From the NCBI RefSeq assembly GCF_051960575.1, contig NZ_JBQCEE010000198.1:1-21535 (forward strand): DNA of 21,535 nucleotides, read 5' to 3'. The first letter of the stretch is position 1, and the number at the start of each line of letters is the position of its first letter. Origin of the DNA: JBQCEE01 sp051960575. GTDB taxonomy: Bacteria > Actinomycetota > Actinomycetes > Mycobacteriales > Jatrophihabitantaceae. Of this stretch, positions 7,402-14,204 are shown piece by piece. Under the pieces are notes generated by a model. It ran no database searches. It was given only the letters and a program-made list of their open reading frames with translations, and was not told the DNA's origin. The position numbers and the translations under genes were made by a program.

Positions 7402-8593
7402 GGTGCCCTCCACGAGCGGTGAGGCGCAGGCGCAGGTACACCGGCGCGCCGGCGAGATAGCCGAAGTACTTGCCGCGCACCACCGAGCGCGGCAGCTCGA
7501 GTCCCATGTCCGCCCGGCCCATCGCGGCGCTGCCTCGCAACGCCCTGAGCGCAGCGGGTGCCGAGCGCAGCAGCCTCCACACGAGGCGGGGGTGCCGGAC
7601 GAGCAGTGCGGTGTAGAAGGCGGTGAGCCCGCGCCCGTACCCGACGAACTGCGCCTCCAACTCGTGCAGTTCGCGCCGGTGCCGGTGCCGTGTCACGGCC
7701 GTCGGCTCGTAGACGATGCTGCCGCCGGCGAGCAGCACCTCGGTGAAGAAGAGTGTGTCCTCGCCGCCGCGCGTCACCGTCCCGGCGCCGAGGCACTCGT
7801 CGAACCGGCCGACCCGGCGGTACACCCAGGCCGGCGCCGCGAAGTTGGCGCCGACCCCGAACGGCGGCAGCGGCAGCAGCGGGTCGACCGTCGTCCGGTC
7901 GAAGACCTCCCTCGCGAAGCCACGCCCCTTCGAGTGGCCGCCGTAGAGCTCGAACAGCTGCTGGGCCGGCGTCTCGAGCTCGGCCGGCAGCACCGTGCCC
8001 GACACCGCCCAGGCCTGCGGCACCTCGGCGAACGCGGCCAGCAGGCCGGCCAGCCACCCGGGCTCGGCGGTCTCGTCGTCGTCGAGCCACGCGACGACCG
8101 CACGCTCGTCGTCGACGGCTCCCAGCCCCGTGTTGCGCGCGATCGACAGGCCGGGCCGTGGCTCGGGCACGTACCGCACCCGCACGCCCGGTGGCATCGC
8201 CGCGCCCGTGACGACCTGCTCGGTGGCGCCTCGTCCGGGCGCGTTGTCGACGACCACGACCTCGAACTCGGCGACGGTCTGGACGGCGAGGCTGGCGAGC
8301 AGCCGCTGCAGTTCGTCGGCGTTGTCGCGGGTGCAGATGACGACGACCGGCGTCGCCGCAGGCCGGCCCGCCTGCGGTCGTGACACGACCGGTGTCGTGG
8401 GTCGCGCTGCTGCCGCCGCGATGTCGTCGTCGGTCGGTGCGTGATCGAAGGCGTCGGTGTACGCCGTGCCCGTCACGACGCCGCCGACCCGGCTGATGAC
8501 CAGCAGACGCAGCGGGGGTGCCAGGTCGTCGGGACGCCGCACGACGGGCTCGTCGCCGCCGAAGTCGACCTCGGCGATGCCGAAACGGATCAC
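7391..8593 (-). CDS. Family 2 glycosyltransferase with N-terminal extension
   Basis: 400 residues from GTG 8593, which has an excellent GGAGG 8 nt upstream. The first ~80 residues (IRFGIAEVDFGG, LRLLVISRVGGVVTG) form an extra small domain with no motif I recognise. The GT2 domain follows: VVVICTRDNADEL (83-95), VVVVDNAPG (112-120), RPGLSIARNTG (146-156), the metal-binding DDDE in WLDDDETAEPGW (169-180) and GGEDTLFF (277-284) with the likely catalytic acid. A basic HRHRRE region follows at about 303-308. The order matches GT2 enzymes found in exopolysaccharide loci that carry a short N-terminal regulatory or partner-binding module. It precedes and overlaps the next glycosyltransferase and lies 61 bp downstream of the GH26-like lipoprotein gene, so all four minus-strand genes could be cotranscribed. 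Confidence 0.86.
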   Translation of the reverse strand: MIRFGIAEVDFGGDEPVVRRPDDLAPPLRLLVISRVGGVVTGTAYTDAFDHAPTDDDIAAAAARPTTPVVSRPQAGRPAATPVVVICTRDNADELQRLLASLAVQTVAEFEVVVVDNAPGRGATEQVVTGAAMPPGVRVRYVPEPRPGLSIARNTGLGAVDDERAVVAWLDDDETAEPGWLAGLLAAFAEVPQAWAVSGTVLPAELETPAQQLFELYGGHSKGRGFAREVFDRTTVDPLLPLPPFGVGANFAAPAWVYRRVGRFDECLGAGTVTRGGEDTLFFTEVLLAGGSIVYEPTAVTRHRHRRELHELEAQFVGYGRGLTAFYTALLVRHPRLVWRLLRSAPAALRALRGSAAMGRADMGLELPRSVVRGKYFGYLAGAPVYLRLRLTARGGHRAR

Positions 8594-8603
8594 GCGGCGG
8601 CCA

Positions 8604-8608
8604 CCTCC
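8604..8608 (-). promoter_or_regulatory. Strong ribosome binding site fixing the GTG start at 8593
   Basis: GGAGG within GAGGAGGTGG on the minus strand, 10 nt before the GTG (8-nt spacer after the adjacent bases are counted). It is one of the best ribosome binding sites in the window and settles the start of the 400-residue glycosyltransferase. Confidence 0.6.
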
Positions 8609-8654
8609 TCAGAAGCAGCCTGCCCCATGCCCGATCTTGTCCCGTCGGCCGGTG

Positions 8655-9677
8655 TCAGGACGCCTCGTGCCACAGGCGGCGATAGGTCGCCGCCGACCGG
8701 ACGAGCGGGCGGCCCCGGAGCGCGCTGTCGTCGTCGTCGAAGTACGCCTCGTAGGCGAGCTCTCGGGCATGGGCGGTGAAGAAGGCGTGCATGCCGGAGA
8801 CGAACGTCGGGTCGTCGTGGTCGCGTCCTGCGGCGTGCAGGCCCCACTGCGGCACGGCGAAGCGCTTGTGGTGCCGGCGTGCGAAGGCGAGCCAGGCGTC
8901 CAGGCCGTGGTCGGCGGCCGCCCAGTTGCGGAACCGGGCGGCAGAGTCCGCGGCGACCCACCCGTCGTCGAAGACGTCGAGGCCGACGACGTCGACCACG
9001 TCGTCACCCGGGTAGAGCTCGAACGGGTCCGGGTCGCCGGCGGCGCGTCCCCAGCTGCCGTCCCAGTCGATCGTCGCGTCGGGCAGCACCGTGGTCAGCA
9101 GCCGGCTGACGCGCCGGAAGGCCGCCACGTACGTGCGCGCCCGGTCGGTGTGCCAGGGCATCGACGCGAGGTCGAAGTCCCAGCCCAGCCGCAGGTCGGC
9201 GCGGCGGCGGCCAAGGGCGGCGAGGTGCCGGGCGTAGGCGGTGAACCACCGGTCGGCCGCACCCGCGGCGACCTCGGCGAGGGTCGTGTCGCCCAGCGTG
9301 AGCGGCACGGCGATCGACAGCCGCCCGGGGAAGTCGCGGTACTGCTGCACGCACCACAGGTCGCCGGCGAACGCGGCCCAGCTGCTGCGGTCGGTGAAGA
9401 CCGTGGCGACGTCGACCGTGCTGCCGCGCCAGGTGCCGAAGGCCTGGGCCGCCGCCGTGTCGATGCCGTGCCCGGCGTAGACACCGCTCGCCCAGCCGCG
9501 GAGTTGCGCGCTCGCGGTCGGGACGGCGCGCACGGCGGCGACGGCGGTCGCGTGCACGGGCGACGACGGGGCCGTCCGCATCGCGTCCGTGGCGGACGAC
9601 CCGGCCGAGCACCCCGTGGCCACGACGGCGGCGCCCATGGCGAGGGCTGCCGCGAGGCGGCGGGGACGCAGGTTCAC
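8655..9677 (-). CDS. GH26-like lipoprotein with both catalytic glutamates replaced
   Basis: 340 residues from GTG 9677 (GGAG 5 nt upstream). A signal peptide ends in a lipobox VATGC with Cys23, so the protein should be lipid-anchored outside the membrane. From about residue 60 it matches the neighbour 9810-11024 along its whole length (roughly 60% identity by eye: SGVY, FGTWRG, FTDRSSW, CVQQY, PGDDVVDVVGLD, WAAADHGLDAWLAFA, LAYEAYF). The fold is that of GH26-like (beta/alpha)8 glycosidases. The acid/base position reads GWDFD (Asp167) where the neighbour has GWEFN, and the nucleophile position reads VPQWG (Gln277) where the neighbour has LPEWG. WNGNWG has become WDGSWG. The reading frame is intact, so this looks like a retained non-catalytic paralogue, perhaps a glycan-binding protein. 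Loss of activity is inferred from the motifs only. Confidence 0.8.
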   Translation of the reverse strand: MNLRPRRLAAALAMGAAVVATGCSAGSSATDAMRTAPSSPVHATAVAAVRAVPTASAQLRGWASGVYAGHGIDTAAAQAFGTWRGSTVDVATVFTDRSSWAAFAGDLWCVQQYRDFPGRLSIAVPLTLGDTTLAEVAAGAADRWFTAYARHLAALGRRRADLRLGWDFDLASMPWHTDRARTYVAAFRRVSRLLTTVLPDATIDWDGSWGRAAGDPDPFELYPGDDVVDVVGLDVFDDGWVAADSAARFRNWAAADHGLDAWLAFARRHHKRFAVPQWGLHAAGRDHDDPTFVSGMHAFFTAHARELAYEAYFDDDDSALRGRPLVRSAATYRRLWHEAS

Positions 9678-9809
9678 GAAGGCTCCGGCGGCTCGGTGCG
9701 GGTGACGTCCCCTCCTTGATCGTGCACCTGCGTCCGCGCTGAAGTGATCAGGGCAGGGTGCGGGACGTCCGCCCGCGACCGACGGGGCTTTGGGCCCACT
9801 GCGGGGTGA

Positions 9810-11024
9810 TCAGGCCGCGGCGCCGCTCCACTGCGCGCGGTACTCGGCGGCCGAGCGGGTCAGCGACGTCGCGCCGCCGGTCGTGTAGAACGCCGAGTTC
9901 GTGTCGTTGAAGTAGGCCTCGTAGGCCAGGTCCGCCGCGTGCGCGCGGAAGAAGCCGACCATGCCGTCGATGAACGCCGGGTTGTCGCCGTCGGCCTCGT
10001 TGGCAAGGTCACCCCACTCGGGCAGCGCCAGCTTCTTGCCGTGCTGCTGGGCGAAGGCGAGCCACGCGTCCAGACCGTGGTCGGCCGCCGCCCAGGTGGC
10101 GAACTCGGCCGCGGTGCGGGCGGGCACCCAGCCGCCGTCGTAGGCGTCGAGGCCGACGACGTCGACCACGTCGTCGCCCGGCCAGAGCTCGGTGAACGGG
10201 TCGTGCCCCGACTGGCTGCCGCCCCAGTTGCCGTTCCAGTCGATCGTCGCCTGCGGCAGCACCGTCTTGAACAGTCGTGCGACGTGGCGGAAGGCCGCGA
10301 CGAAGGCGGTGGGGTCGGTGGCGCTCCACGGCATCCAGTCGCCGTTGAACTCCCAGCCGATGCGCAGGTCGGCGGTGCCGCGGCCGAGTGCGGCGAGGTT
10401 GTGCGCGTAGGTCGTGAAGTACTGGTCGGCGGCGCCGTTCGCGACGTCGGCGAGGGTGGTGCTGCCGAGGGTGAGCGGGATGCCGATCGAGATCCGGCCC
10501 GCGAAGCCCTGGTACTGCTGCACGCACCACATGTCGTCGGCGAAGTTCGCCCAGCTGCTGCGATCGGTGTAGACGGTCGCCAGGCCGACCGGCGCGCCGC
10601 GCCAGGTGCCGAACCGGGTCGCCGCCGCCGCGTCGATGCCGTCGCCGGGGTAGACACCGCTCGTCCAGGTCACGCCGCTCGGCGTCGGGGCGGGCGTCGG
10701 GGTCGGGCTCGTCGTGGGCGCGGGCGTCGGGCTCGGTGCGGGGCTCGTCGTCGGGGCAGGTGCCTTCACCGGGTGCTTGGTCGGAGCGCTGGTCGCCGGA
10801 GCCTTGGCCGCCGTCGTCGAGGTGGGGCGCGGTGCCGTGTGCCGCGGCGCGCGGTGCTTGCGGTGCACGGGCTTGCGGTGCGCGGCCTTGTGGTGCTTGG
10901 CGCCGGACGAGTGGGCGCTGCGGTGACGCGCGCTGGCGTCGGCCGAGCCGGCGATCACGACCGTGAGGGCGGAGAGCAGGGCGAGGACGACCACGGCGGC
11001 GAGGCTGCGGCGGGCGAAGGACAT
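9810..11024 (-). CDS. Secreted GH26-like glycoside hydrolase with His/Lys-rich region and Pro/Thr linker
   Basis: 404 residues from ATG 11024, chosen because GGAG lies 8 nt upstream; a GTG at 11054 lacks one. A signal peptide (about 1-30, ending ADA) is followed by a His/Lys/Arg-rich stretch (about 31-66) that could bind the anionic cell wall, then an Ala/Thr/Pro linker (67-117), then the catalytic domain (118-404). The GH26-type acid/base lies in RIGWEFNGDWMPW (Glu225) and the nucleophile in LALPEWGD (Glu336); IDWNGNWGG and PGDDVVDVVGLDAYDGGW are the other typical blocks. GH26 enzymes mostly cut beta-1,4-mannans, some beta-1,3/1,4-glucans; substrate here is unknown. Beside flippase and glycosyltransferases it may trim the polymer made by the locus, or attack foreign glycan. 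A tandem paralogue lies 132 bp downstream. Confidence 0.82.
   Translation of the reverse strand: MSFARRSLAAVVVLALLSALTVVIAGSADASARHRSAHSSGAKHHKAAHRKPVHRKHRAPRHTAPRPTSTTAAKAPATSAPTKHPVKAPAPTTSPAPSPTPAPTTSPTPTPAPTPSGVTWTSGVYPGDGIDAAAATRFGTWRGAPVGLATVYTDRSSWANFADDMWCVQQYQGFAGRISIGIPLTLGSTTLADVANGAADQYFTTYAHNLAALGRGTADLRIGWEFNGDWMPWSATDPTAFVAAFRHVARLFKTVLPQATIDWNGNWGGSQSGHDPFTELWPGDDVVDVVGLDAYDGGWVPARTAAEFATWAAADHGLDAWLAFAQQHGKKLALPEWGDLANEADGDNPAFIDGMVGFFRAHAADLAYEAYFNDTNSAFYTTGGATSLTRSAAEYRAQWSGAAA
10674..10763 (-). repeat. Low-complexity Pro/Thr/Ser linker repeat
   Basis: This stretch encodes residues 88-117 of the secreted GH26-like protein, a run of PAPTTSP / PSPTPAP / SPTPTPAP units. It works as a flexible, probably glycosylated spacer between the basic wall-binding part and the catalytic domain. 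The DNA shows matching short repeats (gggcgtcgg, ctcgtcgt) prone to slippage, so length may vary between strains. Confidence 0.6.
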
Positions 11025-11135
11025 GCAGGAGGCTCCGGGCGATCGATGCGACACGACCCCCGCCGTGTGAGTTCGCCGTTAAGTAGACAGGACGAAGGTC
11101 CCGGACACAAGTCCGCACCGTCCCGTGCCCCAGGT

Positions 11136-11218
11136 CCCGAGTTCGGGCTGCAGGGGTCCTGTTCCGCGGGAACCGCTCAAGTCGAACCGCCCGGTTCGTG
11201 GGGTTCGGCGGTGGTTCG
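11136..11218. promoter_or_regulatory. Cluster of perfect dyads and GGTTCG repeats, putative operators
   Basis: CCCGA/TCGGG with a 2-nt centre (11136-11147), GTTCC/GGAAC with a 3-nt centre (11161-11173), and CGAACC/GGTTCG with a 4-nt centre (11183-11198), followed by two more GGTTCG copies on the plus strand at 11202 and 11213. The run of dyads about one to two helical turns apart is unusual for the window and would suit a cooperative regulator upstream of the glycoside hydrolase genes. Confidence 0.35.
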
Positions 11219-11295
11219 CGGCGTGCCGACGGACGTGCCGGGCCGTCGTGGGGCGCGGACCGCCAGTCGGGTGATCGGGTGAGAGTGTGGCCGAA

Positions 11296-11335
11296 GGTCC
11301 CGACCGATTTGTCAGGTCTGGGACGGGTCGGGTCC
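11296..11335 (-). terminator. Possible terminator hairpin after map
   Basis: GGTCCCGACC (11296-11305) and GGTCGGGTCC (11326-11335) can pair as a 10-bp stem with one mismatch and a 20-nt loop, starting 8 bp beyond the map stop codon. There is no T-run, as is common in GC-rich actinobacteria, and the loop is long, so this is tentative. Confidence 0.3.
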
Positions 11336-11343
11336 GGGGCGTG

Positions 11344-12231
11344 TCAGGCCGCGGAGGAGGGCAGGGTGAGGATCTCGGCCCCGTCGTCGGTGACGACGAG
11401 GGTGTGCTCCCACTGCGCCGTCCACGAGCCGTCGGCGGTGAGGATCGTCCAGTCGTCGTCCCACGAGTACCAGCGCTCGCCGCCGAGGGTGAGCATCGGC
11501 TCGATGGTGAAGGTCATCCCGGGCTGCATGATCGTGTCGGCGCGCGGCTCGTCGTAGTGCAGGATCGTCGGCTTGGTGTGGAAGCTCGGCCCGACGCCGT
11601 GGCCGGTGTAGTCGCGCACGACGCCGTAGCCGAAGCGCTTGGCGTAGCTCTCGATGACGCGTCCGATCACCGAGATCGGGCGCCCGGGGGCGACGGCCTT
11701 GATCCCGCGCAGCATCGCCTCGCGGGTGCGCTCGGACAGCTCGCGCACCGCCGGGTCGACGTCCCCCACCAGGAACGTGGCGCAGTTGTCGCCGTGCACG
11801 CCGCCGATGTAGGCGGTGATGTCGACCTTGACGATGTCGCCGTCGCGCAGCTCGCGCGAGTCGGGGATGCCGTGGCAGATGACCTCGTTGACGCTGGTGC
11901 ACAGCGACTTCGGGAAGCCCTTGTACCCGAGCGTCGAGGGGTAGGCGCCCCGGGCGACCATGAACTCGTGGCCGATGCGGTCGAGCTCGTCGGTGGTGAC
12001 GCCGGCGGCCACGTGCCTGCCGACCTCGACGATGGCGTCGGCGGCGATGCGTCCGGCGACGCGCATGCGGGCGATGGTGTCGGCGTCCTTCACCATCGGG
12101 TCGTCGAAGTCGACCTTCGTCCCCGGCTTGGCGTCGACGTAGTGGGGCCGCTCGATCGAGCGTGGCACGCCGCGGCGCGGCGAGACGCTGCCCTGCTCGA
12201 TCGGCGCCGGCGGGCGCAGCACTGCGGTCAT
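11344..12231 (-). CDS. map: Methionine aminopeptidase, type I
   Basis: 295 residues from ATG 12231. The enzyme removes the initiator methionine from new proteins in the cytosol and uses two metal ions. The five metal ligands of the family are all visible: Asp137 and Asp148 (VDITAYIGGVHGDNC), His211 (YTGHGVG), Glu244 (FTIEPML) and Glu275 (AQWEHTLVV); His120 (VICHGIPD) is the substrate-side histidine. About 40 residues of Pro-rich extension (VLRPPAPIEQG, GVPRSIERPHY) precede the catalytic domain, as in actinobacterial MetAP1c, where the extension is thought to contact the ribosome. CAGAAT ends 6 nt before the ATG and there is no Shine-Dalgarno sequence, so the message is probably leaderless. 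The gene is divergent from a small membrane protein gene. Confidence 0.96.
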   Translation of the reverse strand: MTAVLRPPAPIEQGSVSPRRGVPRSIERPHYVDAKPGTKVDFDDPMVKDADTIARMRVAGRIAADAIVEVGRHVAAGVTTDELDRIGHEFMVARGAYPSTLGYKGFPKSLCTSVNEVICHGIPDSRELRDGDIVKVDITAYIGGVHGDNCATFLVGDVDPAVRELSERTREAMLRGIKAVAPGRPISVIGRVIESYAKRFGYGVVRDYTGHGVGPSFHTKPTILHYDEPRADTIMQPGMTFTIEPMLTLGGERWYSWDDDWTILTADGSWTAQWEHTLVVTDDGAEILTLPSSAA

Positions 12232-12237
12232 GCGTCC

Positions 12238-12243
12238 ATTCTG
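12238..12243 (-). promoter_or_regulatory. Candidate -10 of map (leaderless)
   Basis: CAGAAT on the minus strand followed by 6 nt and ATG 12231. A divergent TATGAC at 12249-12254 on the plus strand is also followed by 6 nt and ATG 12261 of the small membrane protein. The pair suggests two back-to-back leaderless promoters in 29 bp, though neither hexamer is a perfect TANNNT. Confidence 0.35.
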
Positions 12244-12260
12244 CCGGGTATGACGACGGC

Positions 12261-12464
12261 ATGGCTCGCGGCGATCATCCGATGCGCACCCCGTTCTACG
12301 GCGCGCTGCTCATCGTCGCCGCGATGCTCGCGGGCGTGGCCGTCACCGCCTGGACGCACCCGCCCACGGCTGTCCGCGCGGTCGTGCTGGTCGTCGCGCT
12401 CGTCGCCGCCCTGGCCGGGCTGCTGATGACGCTGCGCGACAACACGCCGCCGCGCCGCCGGTGA
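12261..12464 (+). CDS. Small two-helix membrane protein
   Basis: 67 residues from ATG 12261 (60 if ATG 12282 is used). Two hydrophobic segments, about FYGALLIVAAMLAGVAVTAW and VVLVVALVAALAGLLMTL, are joined by the loop THPPTAVRA and followed by a basic tail RDNTPPRRR, which should stay in the cytoplasm. No family is recognised. ATG 12261 is preferred because TATGAC stands 6 nt upstream, the leaderless spacing seen elsewhere here, and because neither ATG has a ribosome binding site. It is divergent from map and convergent with rnj (13 bp between stop codons). Confidence 0.6.
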   Translation: MARGDHPMRTPFYGALLIVAAMLAGVAVTAWTHPPTAVRAVVLVVALVAALAGLLMTLRDNTPPRRR

Positions 12465-12477
12465 CCCGATCGACCGA

Positions 12478-14181
12478 TCAGACCTCGACGACCATCGGCA
12501 CGAGCATCGGACGCCGCCGGTACTCGCGGTCGACCCAGCGTCCCACCGTGCGGCGCACCAGCTGCTGCAGCGCGTCGACGTCGCGGGCACCGTCGCGCAC
12601 GGCAGCCTCGACCACCTCGGTGAGCTCGGCCTGGATCGGCTTGAGCGCCTCGGGGTCGTCGCTGAAGCCGCGCGCGGTGATCTCCGGGCCGAACACCACC
12701 TTGCCGGCGTCGAGGTCGACCGCGACGAGGATCGACAGGAAGCCCTCCTCGCCGAGGATGCGGCGGTCCTTCAGCGTGGGCTCGCCGATGTCGCCGACCT
12801 CCGACCCGTCGACGTAGACGTAGCCGACGTGGATGCGGCCGCTGATCCGGGCGACGCCGTCGACGAGGTCGACGCAGGTGCCGTCCTCGGCGAGCATGAT
12901 CCGCTCGTCCGGCAGGCCCGTGCTGCGGGCGATGTCCGCGTGCGCGCGCAGGTGCCGCCACTCGCCGTGCACGGGCATGTGGTTCTTCGGCCGCACCGCA
13001 TTGAGCAGGTAGCGCAGCTCGCCCGCGGGCGCGTGCCCGCTGACGTGCACGAGCGCCATCGACTTGTGCACGACGGTCGCGCCGAGGCGCGACAGGCCGT
13101 TGATCACCTGGCCGACCGACGTCTCGTTGCCCGGGATGAGCGAGCTGGCCAGCAGGATCGTGTCGTCGGGCACGATCCGCACGGTCTGGTGGTCGCGGTT
13201 GGCCATGCGCGACAGCGCCGACAGCGGCTCGCCCTGCGACCCGGTCGAAATGAGCAGCACCCGCCGGCTCGGCAGTTCCTCGGCGAGCTTGAGGTCGATC
13301 AGCAGGTCGTCGGGCACCTCGAGCAGGCCGAGGTCGCGGGCGATCTGCATGTTGCGCACCATGTTGCGTCCGACGAGGGCCACCTGGCGGCCGGCCTGGA
13401 CGGCGGCGTCCATGACCTGCTGCACGCGGTGCACGTGCGAGGCGAAACAGGCCACGATGACGCGTCCGCGGGCCTTGAGGATGACGTCGTTGACGACCTT
13501 GCCGACGTCGCGCTCGCTCGGGATGAACCCGCCGACCTCGGCGTTGGTCGAGTCGGCCAGCAGCAGGTCGACGCCCTCGTCGCCGAGGCGGGTGAAACCG
13601 TTGAGGTCGGTGAGGCGTCCGTCGAGCGGCGTCTGGTCCATCTTGAAGTCGCCGGTGTGCAGGATCGTCTGCCCGCCGACCCGGATCGCCACCGCCATCG
13701 CGTCCGGGATCGAGTGGTTGACCGCGAAGAACTCGAGGTTCCACGGGCGGACGTCGACCCGCTCGCGCTCGGCGACCTGGCGCAGGTCGGGCTTGCGCAG
13801 CTGGTGCTGCTCGAGCTTGGCGGCGACGAGCGCGAGGGTGAGCCGCGAGCCGTAGACCGGGATGTCGCGGCGGTCGCGCAGCAGGTACGGCAGCGCGCCG
13901 ATGTGGTCCTCGTGGCCGTGGGTGAGCACGACCGCGTCGATGTCGTCGAGCCGGTCGGCGAAGGCCGACCAGTCGGGCAGCGTGATGTCGATGCCGGGGG
14001 AGTTGGTCTTGCCGAGCAGCATGCCGCAGTCGACGATCAGCAACCGGCCGGGTCGTCCATCGGGTGAGTGCTCGAAGACGGTCATGTTGCGACCGATCTC
14101 CTTGATGCCACCGAGGGCGACGATGCGCACGCCGCCCGCGGCCAGGGCCGGCGGGGGACCGAGCTGGGGTTCGGGCGCCAC
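12478..14181 (-). CDS. rnj: Ribonuclease J
   Basis: 567 residues from GTG 14181. RNase J is a metallo-beta-lactamase/beta-CASP nuclease acting as 5'-to-3' exonuclease and endonuclease on mRNA and rRNA precursors. Seen: ALGGIKEIGRNM (22-33), the metal motif THGHEDHIG (87-95, with His88, His90, Asp92, His93), VNHSIPD (154-160), TGDFKMD (176-182), then the beta-CASP region (STNAEVGGF, ISTGSQGEPLSALSR) and HVSGHA, ending in the C-terminal dimerisation domain. Length is normal for the family. TAGCCT lies 6 nt before the GTG, and a divergent -10 overlaps it. In Mycobacterium rnj follows dapA; here the upstream neighbour is a divergent small membrane protein, so the local order differs. Confidence 0.96.
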   Translation of the reverse strand: MAPEPQLGPPPALAAGGVRIVALGGIKEIGRNMTVFEHSPDGRPGRLLIVDCGMLLGKTNSPGIDITLPDWSAFADRLDDIDAVVLTHGHEDHIGALPYLLRDRRDIPVYGSRLTLALVAAKLEQHQLRKPDLRQVAERERVDVRPWNLEFFAVNHSIPDAMAVAIRVGGQTILHTGDFKMDQTPLDGRLTDLNGFTRLGDEGVDLLLADSTNAEVGGFIPSERDVGKVVNDVILKARGRVIVACFASHVHRVQQVMDAAVQAGRQVALVGRNMVRNMQIARDLGLLEVPDDLLIDLKLAEELPSRRVLLISTGSQGEPLSALSRMANRDHQTVRIVPDDTILLASSLIPGNETSVGQVINGLSRLGATVVHKSMALVHVSGHAPAGELRYLLNAVRPKNHMPVHGEWRHLRAHADIARSTGLPDERIMLAEDGTCVDLVDGVARISGRIHVGYVYVDGSEVGDIGEPTLKDRRILGEEGFLSILVAVDLDAGKVVFGPEITARGFSDDPEALKPIQAELTEVVEAAVRDGARDVDALQQLVRRTVGRWVDREYRRRPMLVPMVVEV

Positions 14182-14187
14182 GTCCCG

Positions 14188-14197
14188 AGGCTATCGT
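14188..14197. promoter_or_regulatory. Overlapping divergent -10 elements of rnj and the small membrane protein
   Basis: On the minus strand TAGCCT (14193-14188) is followed by 6 nt and GTG 14181. On the plus strand TATCGT (14192-14197) is followed by 7 nt and ATG 14205. The hexamers share the TA at 14192-14193. Only 23 bp separate the two genes, so both would be leaderless and could not be occupied together. Confidence 0.45.
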
Positions 14198-14204
14198 TCC
14201 GCCC

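Larger units (their letters stand above)
11025..11343. other. 319-bp gene-free region with clustered short dyads
   Basis: No frame here has coding character. Reading from the right it holds the tail of map, with a possible terminator at 11296-11335, then GGTTCG three times (11193, 11202, 11213), three perfect dyads (11183-11198, 11161-11173, 11136-11147), and a GGGAC-N4-GTCCT element on the minus strand (11102-11089) before the ribosome binding site of the secreted GH26-like gene. GAAGGTCCCG occurs twice as a direct repeat (11094 and 11293). It most likely holds the promoter and operators of the glycoside hydrolase genes. Confidence 0.5.

Noticed and set aside
9678..9809. Possible GEMM-like riboswitch between the two GH26-like genes (GGGCCCAAAGCCCCG on the minus strand).
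   Set aside because: Only an AAAGCC core is shared; the conserved GGGCAAAC segment and second stem are not visible. GTGATCAGG occurs twice here but means little.
11183..11198. T-arm-like GGTTCG/CGAACC, possible tRNA.
   Set aside because: No acceptor stem, D-arm or anticodon arm can be formed around it.
12162..12260. Longer 100-codon version of the small membrane protein gene.
   Set aside because: The extra N-terminus is Arg/Ala/Cys-rich, overlaps map and lacks a ribosome binding site or -10.
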